Of a DNA stretch of 64,000 nucleotides, positions 1-7,468 are shown piece by piece. Source of the stretch: Conyzicola nivalis_A (lineage in GTDB: Bacteria; Actinomycetota; Actinomycetes; Actinomycetales; Microbacteriaceae). The notes under the pieces are model-generated. The model had not been told where the DNA came from. It worked only from the letters and a program-made list of their open reading frames with translations, and searched no databases. The stretch's first letter is position 1, and every line of letters starts with the position of its first letter. The position numbers and the translations under genes are program-made. The DNA lies in NCBI RefSeq assembly GCF_040548875.1, contig NZ_JBEPSJ010000003.1, forward strand, positions 1 through 64,000. The letters run 5' to 3'.

Positions 1-37
1 TCCGGGCTCTGTGTGGTGCCGGCGTGGGGTGGTCGTG

Positions 38-119
<82 letters not shown>

Positions 120-132
120 GGCCGGAGAGGGG

Positions 133-1446
133 CTACTTGATGTCGTCGACGCCGGACTGGTAGTCCTCACCCAGCTGGGTGAGAACGTCCTCGGGCGACT
201 TGGTGCCGTTCACGAGCTCCTGCAGGCCGGCGTTCAGCTGGTCGTAGAAGGTCGGGGTGGGCCAGTCCGGGTAGAAGGCGAGGCCGTCTTGCTCGGTGAG
301 GGTGTTGAAGTTGGCGATCAGCTCCTGGCTCTTCGGGTCGGTGATGTCGGCCGCGTCGGCCGCCACGGGGATGCCGCCGTTGTTGCCGATGAGCGCCTGG
401 ATCTCGGGGCTCATCGTGATGTCGATGAACTTGTAGGCGAGGTCCTTCTGCTTCGAGTTCTCCGGGACCACCCACAGGTTTCCGCTGGAGCCGGGGGACA
501 TCTTCGCCTCGGGGAACAGGAACGTTCCCCAGTCGAAGGTCGTGACATCCGTCACCATGCGTCCGTACCACCAGCTACCCGAGTAGAAGATCGGGTTGGT
601 GCCGTTGATGAAGCTCGTGCCGGCGTCTTCGGCCTTGAGCCCTGTCGAGTCCTTGGAGATGTAGCCCTTGTCGACCCAGTCCTTGATGGTCTCGGCCGCG
701 AAGGTGAAGTTCTCGTCCTGGAAGTCGACGGTGCCGGTGTACAGCTGGTAGTCGTTCACCCACTCGCGCGTGGCGTCGCTCAGCGCGAGCTGGTAGAACA
801 GCTGTCCGAGCGGGTACTCGGCCGCCGACTCGGCGAGCGGGGTGACGCCGTTCTCCTTGAACGTCGCGAGCGCGGCCTCGAACTCGTCGAACGTGGTCGG
901 AACGGCGATGCCGTACTCGGCGAAGGCGTCTTTGTTGTAGTACACCTCGACGAACTCGCCGTAGTTCGGGATGCCGTAGTACGCGCCGTTGCCCATCACG
1001 CCGTCTTCGTCGTAACGGGCGGTGGTCTGCAGCGACTCGGCGAGCTTGTCGTCCCAGCCGTAGGCCTCGACGGCGGGGTCGAGGTCGGTGAGCAGTCCTT
1101 GGCTCGCGAGCAGGCCGGCGGTCGCGTTGCCCTTGTTGTACTCGAGGATGTCGGGGCTGGCGTCGGAGTTGAGCACCTGGCTCGCGGTGGAGCGGATCTG
1201 CTCGAAGCTCTTCGCCTCGAACTCGACCTTCGCGCCGGTCTCCTCCTCGAACTTCTCGATGGCGGCGTTCCAGGCGATGCCCATCGCGCTCGTGTCGCTC
1301 TCGTAGTGCCAGAGGGTGAGCGTCTTGCCCGCTCCGTCCGGGTCGACGCTGACGGGTGCGTCCTCGGTCGCGCCGCCGGCGCAGCCCGCGAGCAGCATGG
1401 CCGCGGTCGCGAGAATGGCCCCTGTCGCAAAGTATTTCTTGCGCAT
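133..1446 (-). CDS. Extracellular sugar-binding lipoprotein of an ABC importer (family 1, CUT1)
   Basis: This 437-residue protein is a family 1 solute-binding protein that would deliver a sugar, probably a xylose-derived oligosaccharide, to a membrane importer. It starts with a lipoprotein signal peptide ending in LLAGC (Cys22), followed by TLTLWHYESD, typical of the mature start of these proteins. The ATG at 1446 was chosen because AGGAGG lies just upstream; a longer reading frame has no such site. A box like that of the xylA promoter (1509-1525) lies in front, which suggests xylose control. Its permease partners should lie downstream on the minus strand, beyond the start of the window. The substrate is inferred from context only. 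Confidence 0.88.
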   Translation of the reverse strand: MRKKYFATGAILATAAMLLAGCAGGATEDAPVSVDPDGAGKTLTLWHYESDTSAMGIAWNAAIEKFEEETGAKVEFEAKSFEQIRSTASQVLNSDASPDILEYNKGNATAGLLASQGLLTDLDPAVEAYGWDDKLAESLQTTARYDEDGVMGNGAYYGIPNYGEFVEVYYNKDAFAEYGIAVPTTFDEFEAALATFKENGVTPLAESAAEYPLGQLFYQLALSDATREWVNDYQLYTGTVDFQDENFTFAAETIKDWVDKGYISKDSTGLKAEDAGTSFINGTNPIFYSGSWWYGRMVTDVTTFDWGTFLFPEAKMSPGSSGNLWVVPENSKQKDLAYKFIDITMSPEIQALIGNNGGIPVAADAADITDPKSQELIANFNTLTEQDGLAFYPDWPTPTFYDQLNAGLQELVNGTKSPEDVLTQLGEDYQSGVDDIK

Positions 1447-1508
1447 CTCATACCTCCTTGTAGAAGGAGCGCCGCCCAGTGCAGGCTGGCAGCCACTCCG
1501 ATGCCAAA

Positions 1509-1525
1509 TGTTGTAGTGGACAACA
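1509..1525 (-). promoter_or_regulatory. Putative XylR (ROK) operator of the binding-protein gene
   Basis: TGTTGTAGTGGACAACA is an inverted repeat of the form TGTTG-N7-CAACA. Read on the minus strand it is preceded by TA, giving TATGTTGT, the same string that forms the -10 element and left half of the box in the xylA promoter. It lies 63 bases upstream of the ATG. Binding is inferred. Confidence 0.6.
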
Positions 1526-1532
1526 TACACAG

Positions 1533-1550
1533 AGCTTTACCGGTAAAGCT
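1533..1550. promoter_or_regulatory. Perfect 18-bp palindrome, LacI-type operator candidate
   Basis: AGCTTTACCGGTAAAGCT is a perfect palindrome with a central CG, the typical shape of LacI-family operators. It lies directly upstream of the XylR-like box, so this promoter may be under double control. No regulator in the window can be assigned to it by sequence. Confidence 0.45.
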
Positions 1551-2050
1551 AGCGATTCGAAGAAAATGGTTGAGCGGTAAAACACTCATATTCCGGATGG
1601 CACGAAGGTGGCGGCCGGGCGGCGCGGTACGGCGTTCCGGCCGGGCGAGCGGTTCGGCTTCCCGGCCGGCCGCGCGGTTGCGGGGCCGTGCGCGCGGTTC
1701 GGGCCGGGCGCGCGGTTCGGGCCGGGCGCGCGGTTGCGGCGCCGTGCGCTACAGCCGCATGCGAGTGCGCGTGTCTGACTGGCCATTTCGGCACAGTTAC
1801 CGGAGCAACTGGCCGTCACAAGTGGCCACCCGTCGCCTGTCGACGCTCGGGCCTGTCACGGGCGCCCCCGGAAGTGCACTTGTGACCCCTTTTTGGCGCC
1901 GGTTTTGGCACACAAGTGCACTCTCGTGGGCGGACCATGGACGCGGCTGGACGGCGCGCAGGCGCGGCCGGGGCGGCGCGCAGGCGCGGCAGGCGCGGCG
2001 CGGCAGGCGCGGCGCGCAGGCGCGGCGCGCAGGCGGCGCGCGGCCGCCCG
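1551..2050. other. Gene-free, GC-rich intergenic region with short repeats
   Basis: I see no credible gene in this stretch. Bases 1610-1750 contain repeated units around GCGCGGTTCGGGCCGGGC. Bases 1950-2045 contain imperfect tandem GCGCAGGCGCGGC-type units. Between them lie half copies of a TGGCCA-rich element (about 1776-1831) and the inverted repeat at 1873-1922. Open frames here are products of the GC bias. Confidence 0.6.
1873..1922. repeat. Inverted repeat with perfect 12-bp arms
   Basis: AGTGCACTTGTG (1873-1884) and CACAAGTGCACT (1911-1922) are exact reverse complements separated by 26 bases. The element lies in an intergenic region with no gene end next to it on the plus strand. It may be a small interspersed palindromic element or a regulator site; nothing in the sequence decides. 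Confidence 0.6.
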
Positions 2051-3250
2051 CTAGAACGCGGCGGGGTCGGCGAGCACGGCCGAGAATGCGAGCTCGGCGG
2101 CGCCGATCATCAACAGGTTCAAGCCGAGGGCGGCCCGCCCGATCGTGACCCCCTCGCGCGACGCCCGCAGCGGCTGGTGCGCGACGAGCGCGTCGAGATG
2201 CCCGGGCGCGACGGCGTAGAGCGAGCCGAGAAACCCGCCGAGCAGGATCTTCTGCGGGTTGAGCGTGTTGATCGCATTGCGCAGGGCGACCGCGAGGAAG
2301 TCGAGCTGGCGGTGCACCTCGGCGAGCACCTCGGCCGACTCCGAGGCGAGCAGCGCGTTCTCGAGCTCGTCGCTGTCGGCGTCGGCGAGCCCGACGAGGG
2401 CGAGCAGCGGCGCACGTCTGACTTCGGTCTCGAGACATCCGACACCGCCGCAGTGGCAGACGATTCCGCGGGAGTTGACCAGGGTGTGGCCGAGCTCGCC
2501 CGCATAGCCGGCGGCGCCCGTGAGCGGCTGGCCCCCGGCGATGACTCCCCCGCCGATTCCGCTCGCGCCGCCGTTGAGGTAGATGAAGTCGGTGAGGTCG
2601 CGCCCCGCCCCGAAGGTGCTCTCGGCGAGCGTGCCGAGGCGGGCGTCGTTGCCCGCTACGACCGGATAGCCCGTGGCCTCCGACAGCATGCCGGCGAGCG
2701 GCTCGTCGACCCAGCCGAGGTGCGGCGCGAGCCGGACGACGCCGTCGAGCTCGCGCACGAGACCGGGCACGGCGACACCGATGCCGACGACGCGGTAGTT
2801 CGCGTCGAGCTCGTCGCGGAGCCCGTCGATGACCGTGGCGCAGATCTGCACTGCCTCGCGCGCCTCCGGCTCGTGGTCTGTGGCGTGACGGACGCGCTTG
2901 ATCACCTGGCCGCCGAGCCCGACGACGGCGATGGTGATGGCGTCGATCTCCGGGTTGACGGCGAGCGCGACGGCGAGAGGCGCGGGCTTCACGATGGGGC
3001 TCGGGCGGCCGACCTGGCCCTGCACGTCGGCGTCGACCTCAACGACGAGCCGGCGTTCCACGAGCTCGCCGACGAGGGCGGCGACCGTCGACCGGTTGAG
3101 GCCGGTCTGCCGTGTGAGCAGCGAGCGGGAGACGCCCTGCGACCGGTGCACGAGACCCAGCACGACGGCGAGGTTGTGCCGGCGCACATGGTCGGCGCTG
3201 TTTCCGCGCCCCGTCTGCTGCGATTCGACCAGACTCACTGTCCCCACCAT
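2051..3250 (-). CDS. xylR: ROK-family transcriptional repressor, XylR-like
   Basis: This 399-residue protein has an N-terminal winged helix-turn-helix (about residues 25-85, with GVSRSLLTRQTGLNRSTVAALV) followed by a ROK sugar-sensing domain. The zinc motif VCHCGGVGCLE is intact. The length is normal for XylR/NagC-type ROK regulators. It is divergent from xylA with a 111-base intergenic region that carries a TGTTG-N7-CAACA box over the likely xylA -10 element, so it is the natural candidate for the repressor relieved by xylose. That role is inferred from position and family; the protein itself does not show its sugar. Confidence 0.85.
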   Translation of the reverse strand: MVGTVSLVESQQTGRGNSADHVRRHNLAVVLGLVHRSQGVSRSLLTRQTGLNRSTVAALVGELVERRLVVEVDADVQGQVGRPSPIVKPAPLAVALAVNPEIDAITIAVVGLGGQVIKRVRHATDHEPEAREAVQICATVIDGLRDELDANYRVVGIGVAVPGLVRELDGVVRLAPHLGWVDEPLAGMLSEATGYPVVAGNDARLGTLAESTFGAGRDLTDFIYLNGGASGIGGGVIAGGQPLTGAAGYAGELGHTLVNSRGIVCHCGGVGCLETEVRRAPLLALVGLADADSDELENALLASESAEVLAEVHRQLDFLAVALRNAINTLNPQKILLGGFLGSLYAVAPGHLDALVAHQPLRASREGVTIGRAALGLNLLMIGAAELAFSAVLADPAAF

Positions 3251-3290
3251 TCCATCGTGCTGAAACCATAACCCTGCTGCAGGTTAGCGG

Positions 3291-3332
3291 TTGTATCGAC
3301 GACTTGTGGCTGATATGTTGTGCCAGTCAACA
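3291..3332 (+). promoter_or_regulatory. xylA promoter with overlapping XylR operator
   Basis: TTGTAT (3291-3296), a 17-base spacer and TATGTT (3314-3319) form a plausible sigma-70-like promoter. The box TGTTGTGCCAGTCAACA (3316-3332) overlaps the -10 element, so a bound repressor would block polymerase. The -10 plus left half-site string recurs in the promoter of the binding protein at 133-1446. Confidence 0.6.
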
Positions 3333-3361
3333 AATCACCGACGACGCTGAAGGACACTTCC

Positions 3362-4552
3362 ATGAGCACCCTCCCCACCCGCGACGACAAGTTCTCATTC
3401 GGTCTCTGGACCATCGGATACAACGGCGCCGACCCCTTCGGCGGACCCACCCGTGCTCCCCTCGACGTCGTGCACGGCGTGGAGAAGCTCGCCGAGATCG
3501 GCGCATACGGCCTGACTTTCCACGACGACGACCTGTTCGCCTTCGGCTCGACCGACACCGAGCGCCAGACGCAGATCGACCGCCTCAAGCAGGCACTCTC
3601 CGACACCGGCATCATCGTGCCGATGGTCACCACCAACCTGTTCAGCGCCCCGGTCTTCAAGGACGGCGGCTTCACGTCGAACGACCGCGACGTGCGCCGT
3701 TTCGCGCTGCGCAAGGTGCTGCGCAACGTCGACCTCGCTGCCGAGCTCGGCGCGAAGACCTTCGTGATGTGGGGCGGCCGCGAGGGCGCAGAGTACGACG
3801 CGGCGAAGGACATCCGCGGCGCGCTCGAGCGCTACCGCGAGGCCGTCAACCTGCTCGGCGACTACGTCACCGACAAGGGATACGACATCAAGTTCGCGAT
3901 CGAGCCCAAGCCCAACGAGCCGCGCGGCGACATCCTGCTGCCCACCCTCGGCCACGCCCTCGCCTTCATCGAGACCCTCGAACGCCCCGAGCTCGTCGGC
4001 GTCAACCCCGAGGTCGGCCACGAGCAGATGGCCGGGCTCAACTTCACCGCCGGCATCGCGCAGGCGCTGTACCAGGGCAAGCTGTTCCACATCGACCTCA
4101 ACGGCCAGCGCGGCATCAAGTACGACCAGGACCTGGTCTTCGGCCACGGCGACCTGCAGAACGCCTTCTCGCTCGTCGACCTGCTCGAGAACGGCGGCCC
4201 GAACGGCGGACCCTCGTACGACGGCCCCCGCCACTTCGACTACAAGCCCTCGCGCACCGAGGACGAGACCGGAGTCTGGGAGTCGGCCAAGGCCAACATG
4301 CGCATGTACCTGCTGCTCAAGGAGCGCGCCGCGGCCTTCCGCGCCGACCCCGAGGTGCAGGAGGCGCTGCTCGCCTCGCGCGTCGAGCAGATTAACGAGC
4401 CGACGCTCGGTGCCGGCGAGAGCTACGACGACCTGCTCGCCGACCGCTCGGCCTACGAGGAGTTCGACGCAGACGCCTACTTCAACGGCAAGGGCTTCGG
4501 CTTCGTGCGCCTGCAGCAGCTCGCCGTCGAGCACCTCGTCGGCGCGCGCTAA
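3362..4552 (+). CDS. xylA: Xylose isomerase
   Basis: The enzyme interconverts D-xylose and D-xylulose in the cytoplasm. At 396 residues it is the short actinobacterial form. Visible active-site motifs include TFHDDDLF with His54 and Asp57, IEPKPNEPRGD with Glu181 and Lys183, the metal motif NPEVGHEQM, and HIDLNGQRG. The ATG at 3362 is preceded by GAAGGA; an earlier in-frame start would overlap the operator. It is followed by xylB after a 111-base gap that carries a palindromic repeat, and both are probably one transcript repressed by the divergent ROK protein. Confidence 0.97.
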   Translation: MSTLPTRDDKFSFGLWTIGYNGADPFGGPTRAPLDVVHGVEKLAEIGAYGLTFHDDDLFAFGSTDTERQTQIDRLKQALSDTGIIVPMVTTNLFSAPVFKDGGFTSNDRDVRRFALRKVLRNVDLAAELGAKTFVMWGGREGAEYDAAKDIRGALERYREAVNLLGDYVTDKGYDIKFAIEPKPNEPRGDILLPTLGHALAFIETLERPELVGVNPEVGHEQMAGLNFTAGIAQALYQGKLFHIDLNGQRGIKYDQDLVFGHGDLQNAFSLVDLLENGGPNGGPSYDGPRHFDYKPSRTEDETGVWESAKANMRMYLLLKERAAAFRADPEVQEALLASRVEQINEPTLGAGESYDDLLADRSAYEEFDADAYFNGKGFGFVRLQQLAVEHLVGAR

Positions 4553-4576
4553 CCCCTCCCCACCCCGGTCGGGCGC

Positions 4577-4626
4577 CAGTTCGGGCGTCGGGCTGCAGCG
4601 CGCGCTGCGGCCCGACGCCCGAACTG
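4577..4626. repeat. Interspersed palindrome (family A) between xylA and xylB
   Basis: CAGTTCGGGCGTCGGG (4577-4592) and its exact reverse complement (4611-4626) flank CAGCGCGCGCTG, itself a palindrome. The same design, with the same arm and centre, recurs at 12933-13000 and in decayed form near 6238-6300. In this copy it sits inside an operon and could act as an RNA stability or processing hairpin. Confidence 0.8.
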
Positions 4627-4663
4627 CAGCCCGACGCAATCGCCGAACCCGAAAGGCCCCCGC

Positions 4664-6100
4664 ATGACACTCGTCGCCGGAGTCGACTCATCGACCCAGA
4701 GCTGCAAGGTGGTCGTGCGCGACCTCGAGACGGGCGCGATCGTGCGCTCGGGCCGCGCCGCCCACCCCGAGGGCACCGAGGTCGACCCGGCCTTCTGGTG
4801 GTCGGCCCTCATCAAGGCGATCGGCGACGCGGGCGGCCTCGACGGCGTCTCGGCGATCTCGATCTCCGCGCAGCAGCACGGCTGTGTCGTGCTCGACGAC
4901 TCGGGACGCGTCATCCGCCCCGCCCTGCTCTGGAACGACACCCGGTCGGCGGATGCCGCGGCAGAACTCATCCGCGAGTTCGGCGCCGAGCGTCTCGCCG
5001 AGCGAACCGGCTCGGTGCCCGTCGCATCGTTCACGCTCACCAAGCTGCGCTGGCTGCAGACGCACGAGCCGCGGAACGCCGCGCGCATCGCGGCGGTCGC
5101 GCTCCCCCACGACTGGCTCACCTGGCGGCTGCGCGGCTACGGTCCCGAGGGCGAGAGTCCGCTCGGCCCGGTGCTCGGCGAGCTCACGACCGACCGCTCC
5201 GACGCGAGCGGCACCTCTTACTGGAACCCGTCGACGGGCGAGTACGACCGCGAGCTGCTCGACGCCGCCCTCGGAAATTCAGGAGTAGGCCACACCGTCG
5301 TGCTGCCGACCGTGATTCCGCCGGGGGGCCGTGCCGGCACCGTGGGCGCTACTCCTGAGTTTCCGAACGGCGGCGGCATCGTCGTCGGGACGGGCACCGG
5401 CGACAACGCGGGCGCCGCGCTCGGGCTGGGGGCCGCCACCGGAGACGTCGTCGTCTCGATCGGCACGAGCGGCACGGTCTTCGCCGTGACGGAGGCGCCC
5501 ACCGCCGACGCGACGGGCACCGTCGCCGGATTCGCGGACGCGACAGGCAACTTCCTGCCGCTCGTCGCGACACTCAACGCGGCCCGCATCCTCGATGCCG
5601 TCGCCGGCCTGCTCGGCGTCGGCCACGACGAGCTCGGCACCCTCGCGCTCGAGGCGCCGGCCGGCGCGGGCGGCCTCGTGCTGCAGCCCTATTTCGAGGG
5701 CGAGCGCACGCCGAATCTTCCGGATGCCACGGCCACCCTTTTCGGCATGACCCTGGCCAACACGACCCGCGCGGGTCTCGCGCGCGCCGCCGTCGAGGGC
5801 ATGCTCAGCGCGCTCGCCGACGGTCTCGCGGCCGTCGCCGGGGAGGGGGTGGCGGCGACACGCATCCTGCTCATCGGCGGAGCGGCGCAGAATCCCGCTG
5901 TGCAGCAGATCGCCGCGCAGGTCTTCGACGTGCCGGTCGAGGTTCCGCTTCCGGGCGAGTACGTGGCGAGCGGCGCCGCGCGCCAGGCCGGCTGGGCCCT
6001 CACCGGCGAGCTGCCCGCGTGGTCGACCGAGATCGCGGCGAGCTTCGCACCCGCGCGAGCGGGCGTCATCGGCGAGCAGTACGCGGCCCGCCGGGCCTGA
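4664..6100 (+). CDS. xylB: Xylulokinase
   Basis: This 478-residue FGGY-family kinase phosphorylates D-xylulose to xylulose 5-phosphate for the pentose phosphate pathway. The N-terminal phosphate motif GVDSSTQSCKVVV is present, followed by SAQQHGCVVLD and RPALLWNDTRS. The second FGGY half carries GTGTGDNAGAALGLG and SIGTSGTVFAV, and the C-terminal adenosine motif is GGAAQNPAVQQ. The length is normal. It follows xylA in the same orientation, which fits a xylAB unit. Convergent lacI (6320) lies behind it, and the intervening 219 bases hold two palindromic repeats. Confidence 0.95.
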   Translation: MTLVAGVDSSTQSCKVVVRDLETGAIVRSGRAAHPEGTEVDPAFWWSALIKAIGDAGGLDGVSAISISAQQHGCVVLDDSGRVIRPALLWNDTRSADAAAELIREFGAERLAERTGSVPVASFTLTKLRWLQTHEPRNAARIAAVALPHDWLTWRLRGYGPEGESPLGPVLGELTTDRSDASGTSYWNPSTGEYDRELLDAALGNSGVGHTVVLPTVIPPGGRAGTVGATPEFPNGGGIVVGTGTGDNAGAALGLGAATGDVVVSIGTSGTVFAVTEAPTADATGTVAGFADATGNFLPLVATLNAARILDAVAGLLGVGHDELGTLALEAPAGAGGLVLQPYFEGERTPNLPDATATLFGMTLANTTRAGLARAAVEGMLSALADGLAAVAGEGVAATRILLIGGAAQNPAVQQIAAQVFDVPVEVPLPGEYVASGAARQAGWALTGELPAWSTEIAASFAPARAGVIGEQYAARRA

Positions 6101-6165
6101 GCCCGGCGCGGCCCCGTCTGCGCACCCGGTTGCGTCTGCGCCTGCGCCTGCGCCTGCGCAATCAT

Positions 6166-6222
6166 GGGACGACCGCGCACGCGCGCCGTGCCGCAGTCGT
6201 CCCGGGACCGCGCAGAAGCCGG
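6166..6222. repeat. Interspersed repeat (family B) with GGGACGAC/GTCGTCCC arms
   Basis: GGGACGAC (6166-6173) and GTCGTCCC (6196-6203) form an inverted repeat, and the sequence GCAGTCGTCCCGGGACCGCG that overlaps the right arm continues into GAAGCCGG. A close relative with the same arms and the same right flank occurs at 20766-20821. TGCGCC tandem repeats lie directly upstream (about 6130-6160). Confidence 0.6.
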
Positions 6223-6237
6223 AGCGGATGCTTCGGC

Positions 6238-6300
6238 TGCAGTTCGGGCGAAGGGCGCCAGCGCGCGCTGTAGCCCTCCGCCCAGGGTGTAGCCCAACCG
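6238..6300. repeat. Decayed copy of palindrome family A
   Basis: CAGTTCGGGCG, the centre CAGCGCGCGCTG and TAGCCCTCCGCCC follow the layout of the copies at 4577-4626 and 12933-13000, but the arms match poorly. It lies between the convergent ends of xylB and the bxlR-like gene and could serve both as terminator. Confidence 0.6.
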
Positions 6301-6319
6301 CGCCCGGCCAGCAGCGCAG

Positions 6320-7345
6320 CTACCGGCCGCCCGGCGCCGCGGTGCTGTCGCGCACCACGAGCCGGGTCGCGAGGTCGACGCGCGGGATCGACTCGAGCTG
6401 CTCCTCGCTCATGCGCACGACGAGCCGCGCCGCCTCCTCCGCCATGCGCGTGAGCGGCTGGTGCACCGTCGTGAGCGCGGGGCTCGACCACTGGGCCAGC
6501 TGCAGGTCGTCGTAGCCCACGACCGACAGGTCCTCCGGCACGCGGATGCCGAGCGACCGCGCGGCGTCGAAAACCCCGAGCGCCTGCAGGTCGCTGCCGG
6601 CGAAGATCGCGGTCGGCCGGTTCTCCCCGGCGAGCATACGGCGCGCGTTCTCGCGCCCGCCGTCGACGTGGAAGTCTCCGAAGGCGACGAGCGACTCGTC
6701 GACGGTGAGCCCGGCGGTGTTCATCGCAGAGCGGAAGCCGTCGAGCCGCGCGTGCGAGCACATCATGTCGTCCGGTCCGGTGATCGCGGCGATGCGCGAG
6801 TGTCCCAGCTCGATGAGGTGGCGCGTGGCCATGAGGCCGCCCGACCAGTTCGCCGAGCCGACAGAGGGCACGTCGGGCGACGGATCGCCCGCCGGGTCGA
6901 CGATCACGAACGGGATGGCGCGCGAGCGCAGCTGCGCCTTGTAGCCGTCTGCGAGGTCGGAGAACACGAGCACCACGCCGACGGGCCGCCGGCGCAGCAC
7001 GCCGGTGATCCAGTCGGGCGCTGGGGCGTGGCGAGTGCCGGTCTCGGAGATCACGACACTGAGGCCGTGCTCCTTCGCGACGTTCTCGACGCCCCGGATG
7101 AGCTCCATCGCCCACACCGTGTCGAGGTCGGGGAAGACGAGCTCGATGAGCGTGTTGCGGTTCGGCAGGCCCATGCGCCGCTGATACCCGTGGGCGTCGA
7201 GTATGCCTTCGACGCGCGTGCGGGTGGCCGCAGCGACATCCGACCGCCCATTGAGCACCTTCGAGACCGTCGACAGGGAAACCCCGGCCTCATCGGCAAG
7301 TTCGTTAAGTTTCACTCGCCCGATCGACGTCGTGGATTCGCTCAT
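6320..7345 (-). CDS. bxlR: LacI-family regulator, BxlR-like
   Basis: This 341-residue protein has an N-terminal LacI helix-turn-helix (VKLNELADEAGVSLSTVSKVLNG in outline, residues about 11-33, with the hinge near residue 55) and a periplasmic-binding-protein-like effector domain. It is divergent from a binding protein, two permeases and a GH3 enzyme. That layout matches the bxlREFGA cluster of Streptomyces, where BxlR represses xylo-oligosaccharide use. The 123-base intergenic region carries palindromes of the type TTTCGAC-N6-GTCGAAA that suit a LacI protein. The effector is inferred to be xylobiose or a related oligosaccharide. Confidence 0.85.
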   Translation of the reverse strand: MSESTTSIGRVKLNELADEAGVSLSTVSKVLNGRSDVAAATRTRVEGILDAHGYQRRMGLPNRNTLIELVFPDLDTVWAMELIRGVENVAKEHGLSVVISETGTRHAPAPDWITGVLRRRPVGVVLVFSDLADGYKAQLRSRAIPFVIVDPAGDPSPDVPSVGSANWSGGLMATRHLIELGHSRIAAITGPDDMMCSHARLDGFRSAMNTAGLTVDESLVAFGDFHVDGGRENARRMLAGENRPTAIFAGSDLQALGVFDAARSLGIRVPEDLSVVGYDDLQLAQWSSPALTTVHQPLTRMAEEAARLVVRMSEEQLESIPRVDLATRLVVRDSTAAPGGR

Positions 7346-7365
7346 GGCCCCTCGGTTCTCGAATT

Positions 7366-7382
7366 TGTTGCCTCAAACAACT
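7366..7382 (+). promoter_or_regulatory. Third XylR-like box, upstream of bxlE
   Basis: TGTTGCCTCAAACAACT fits TGTTG-N7-CAAC(A/T), the spacing seen at 1509-1525 and 3316-3332. It ends at the first base of the likely -35 element of the next gene. Confidence 0.5.
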
Positions 7383-7455
7383 TGTGCGCGATACATGCTT
7401 CTGCTTAGACTCCAGCCATCCTAATCATTTTCGACGTAGTTGTCGAAACTTTCGA
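7382..7455 (+). promoter_or_regulatory. bxlE promoter and LacI-type operators
   Basis: TTGTGC (7382-7387), an 18-base spacer and TAGACT (7406-7411) form a plausible promoter. Downstream lie TTTCGAC-N6-GTCGAAA (7429-7448) and the perfect odd palindrome TCGAAACTTTCGA (7443-7455), overlapping each other. A repressor bound there would block elongation or initiation. CGAA/TTCG half-sites are those reported for BxlR of Streptomyces. Confidence 0.55.
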
Positions 7456-7468
7456 GAGGCGTTCAACG

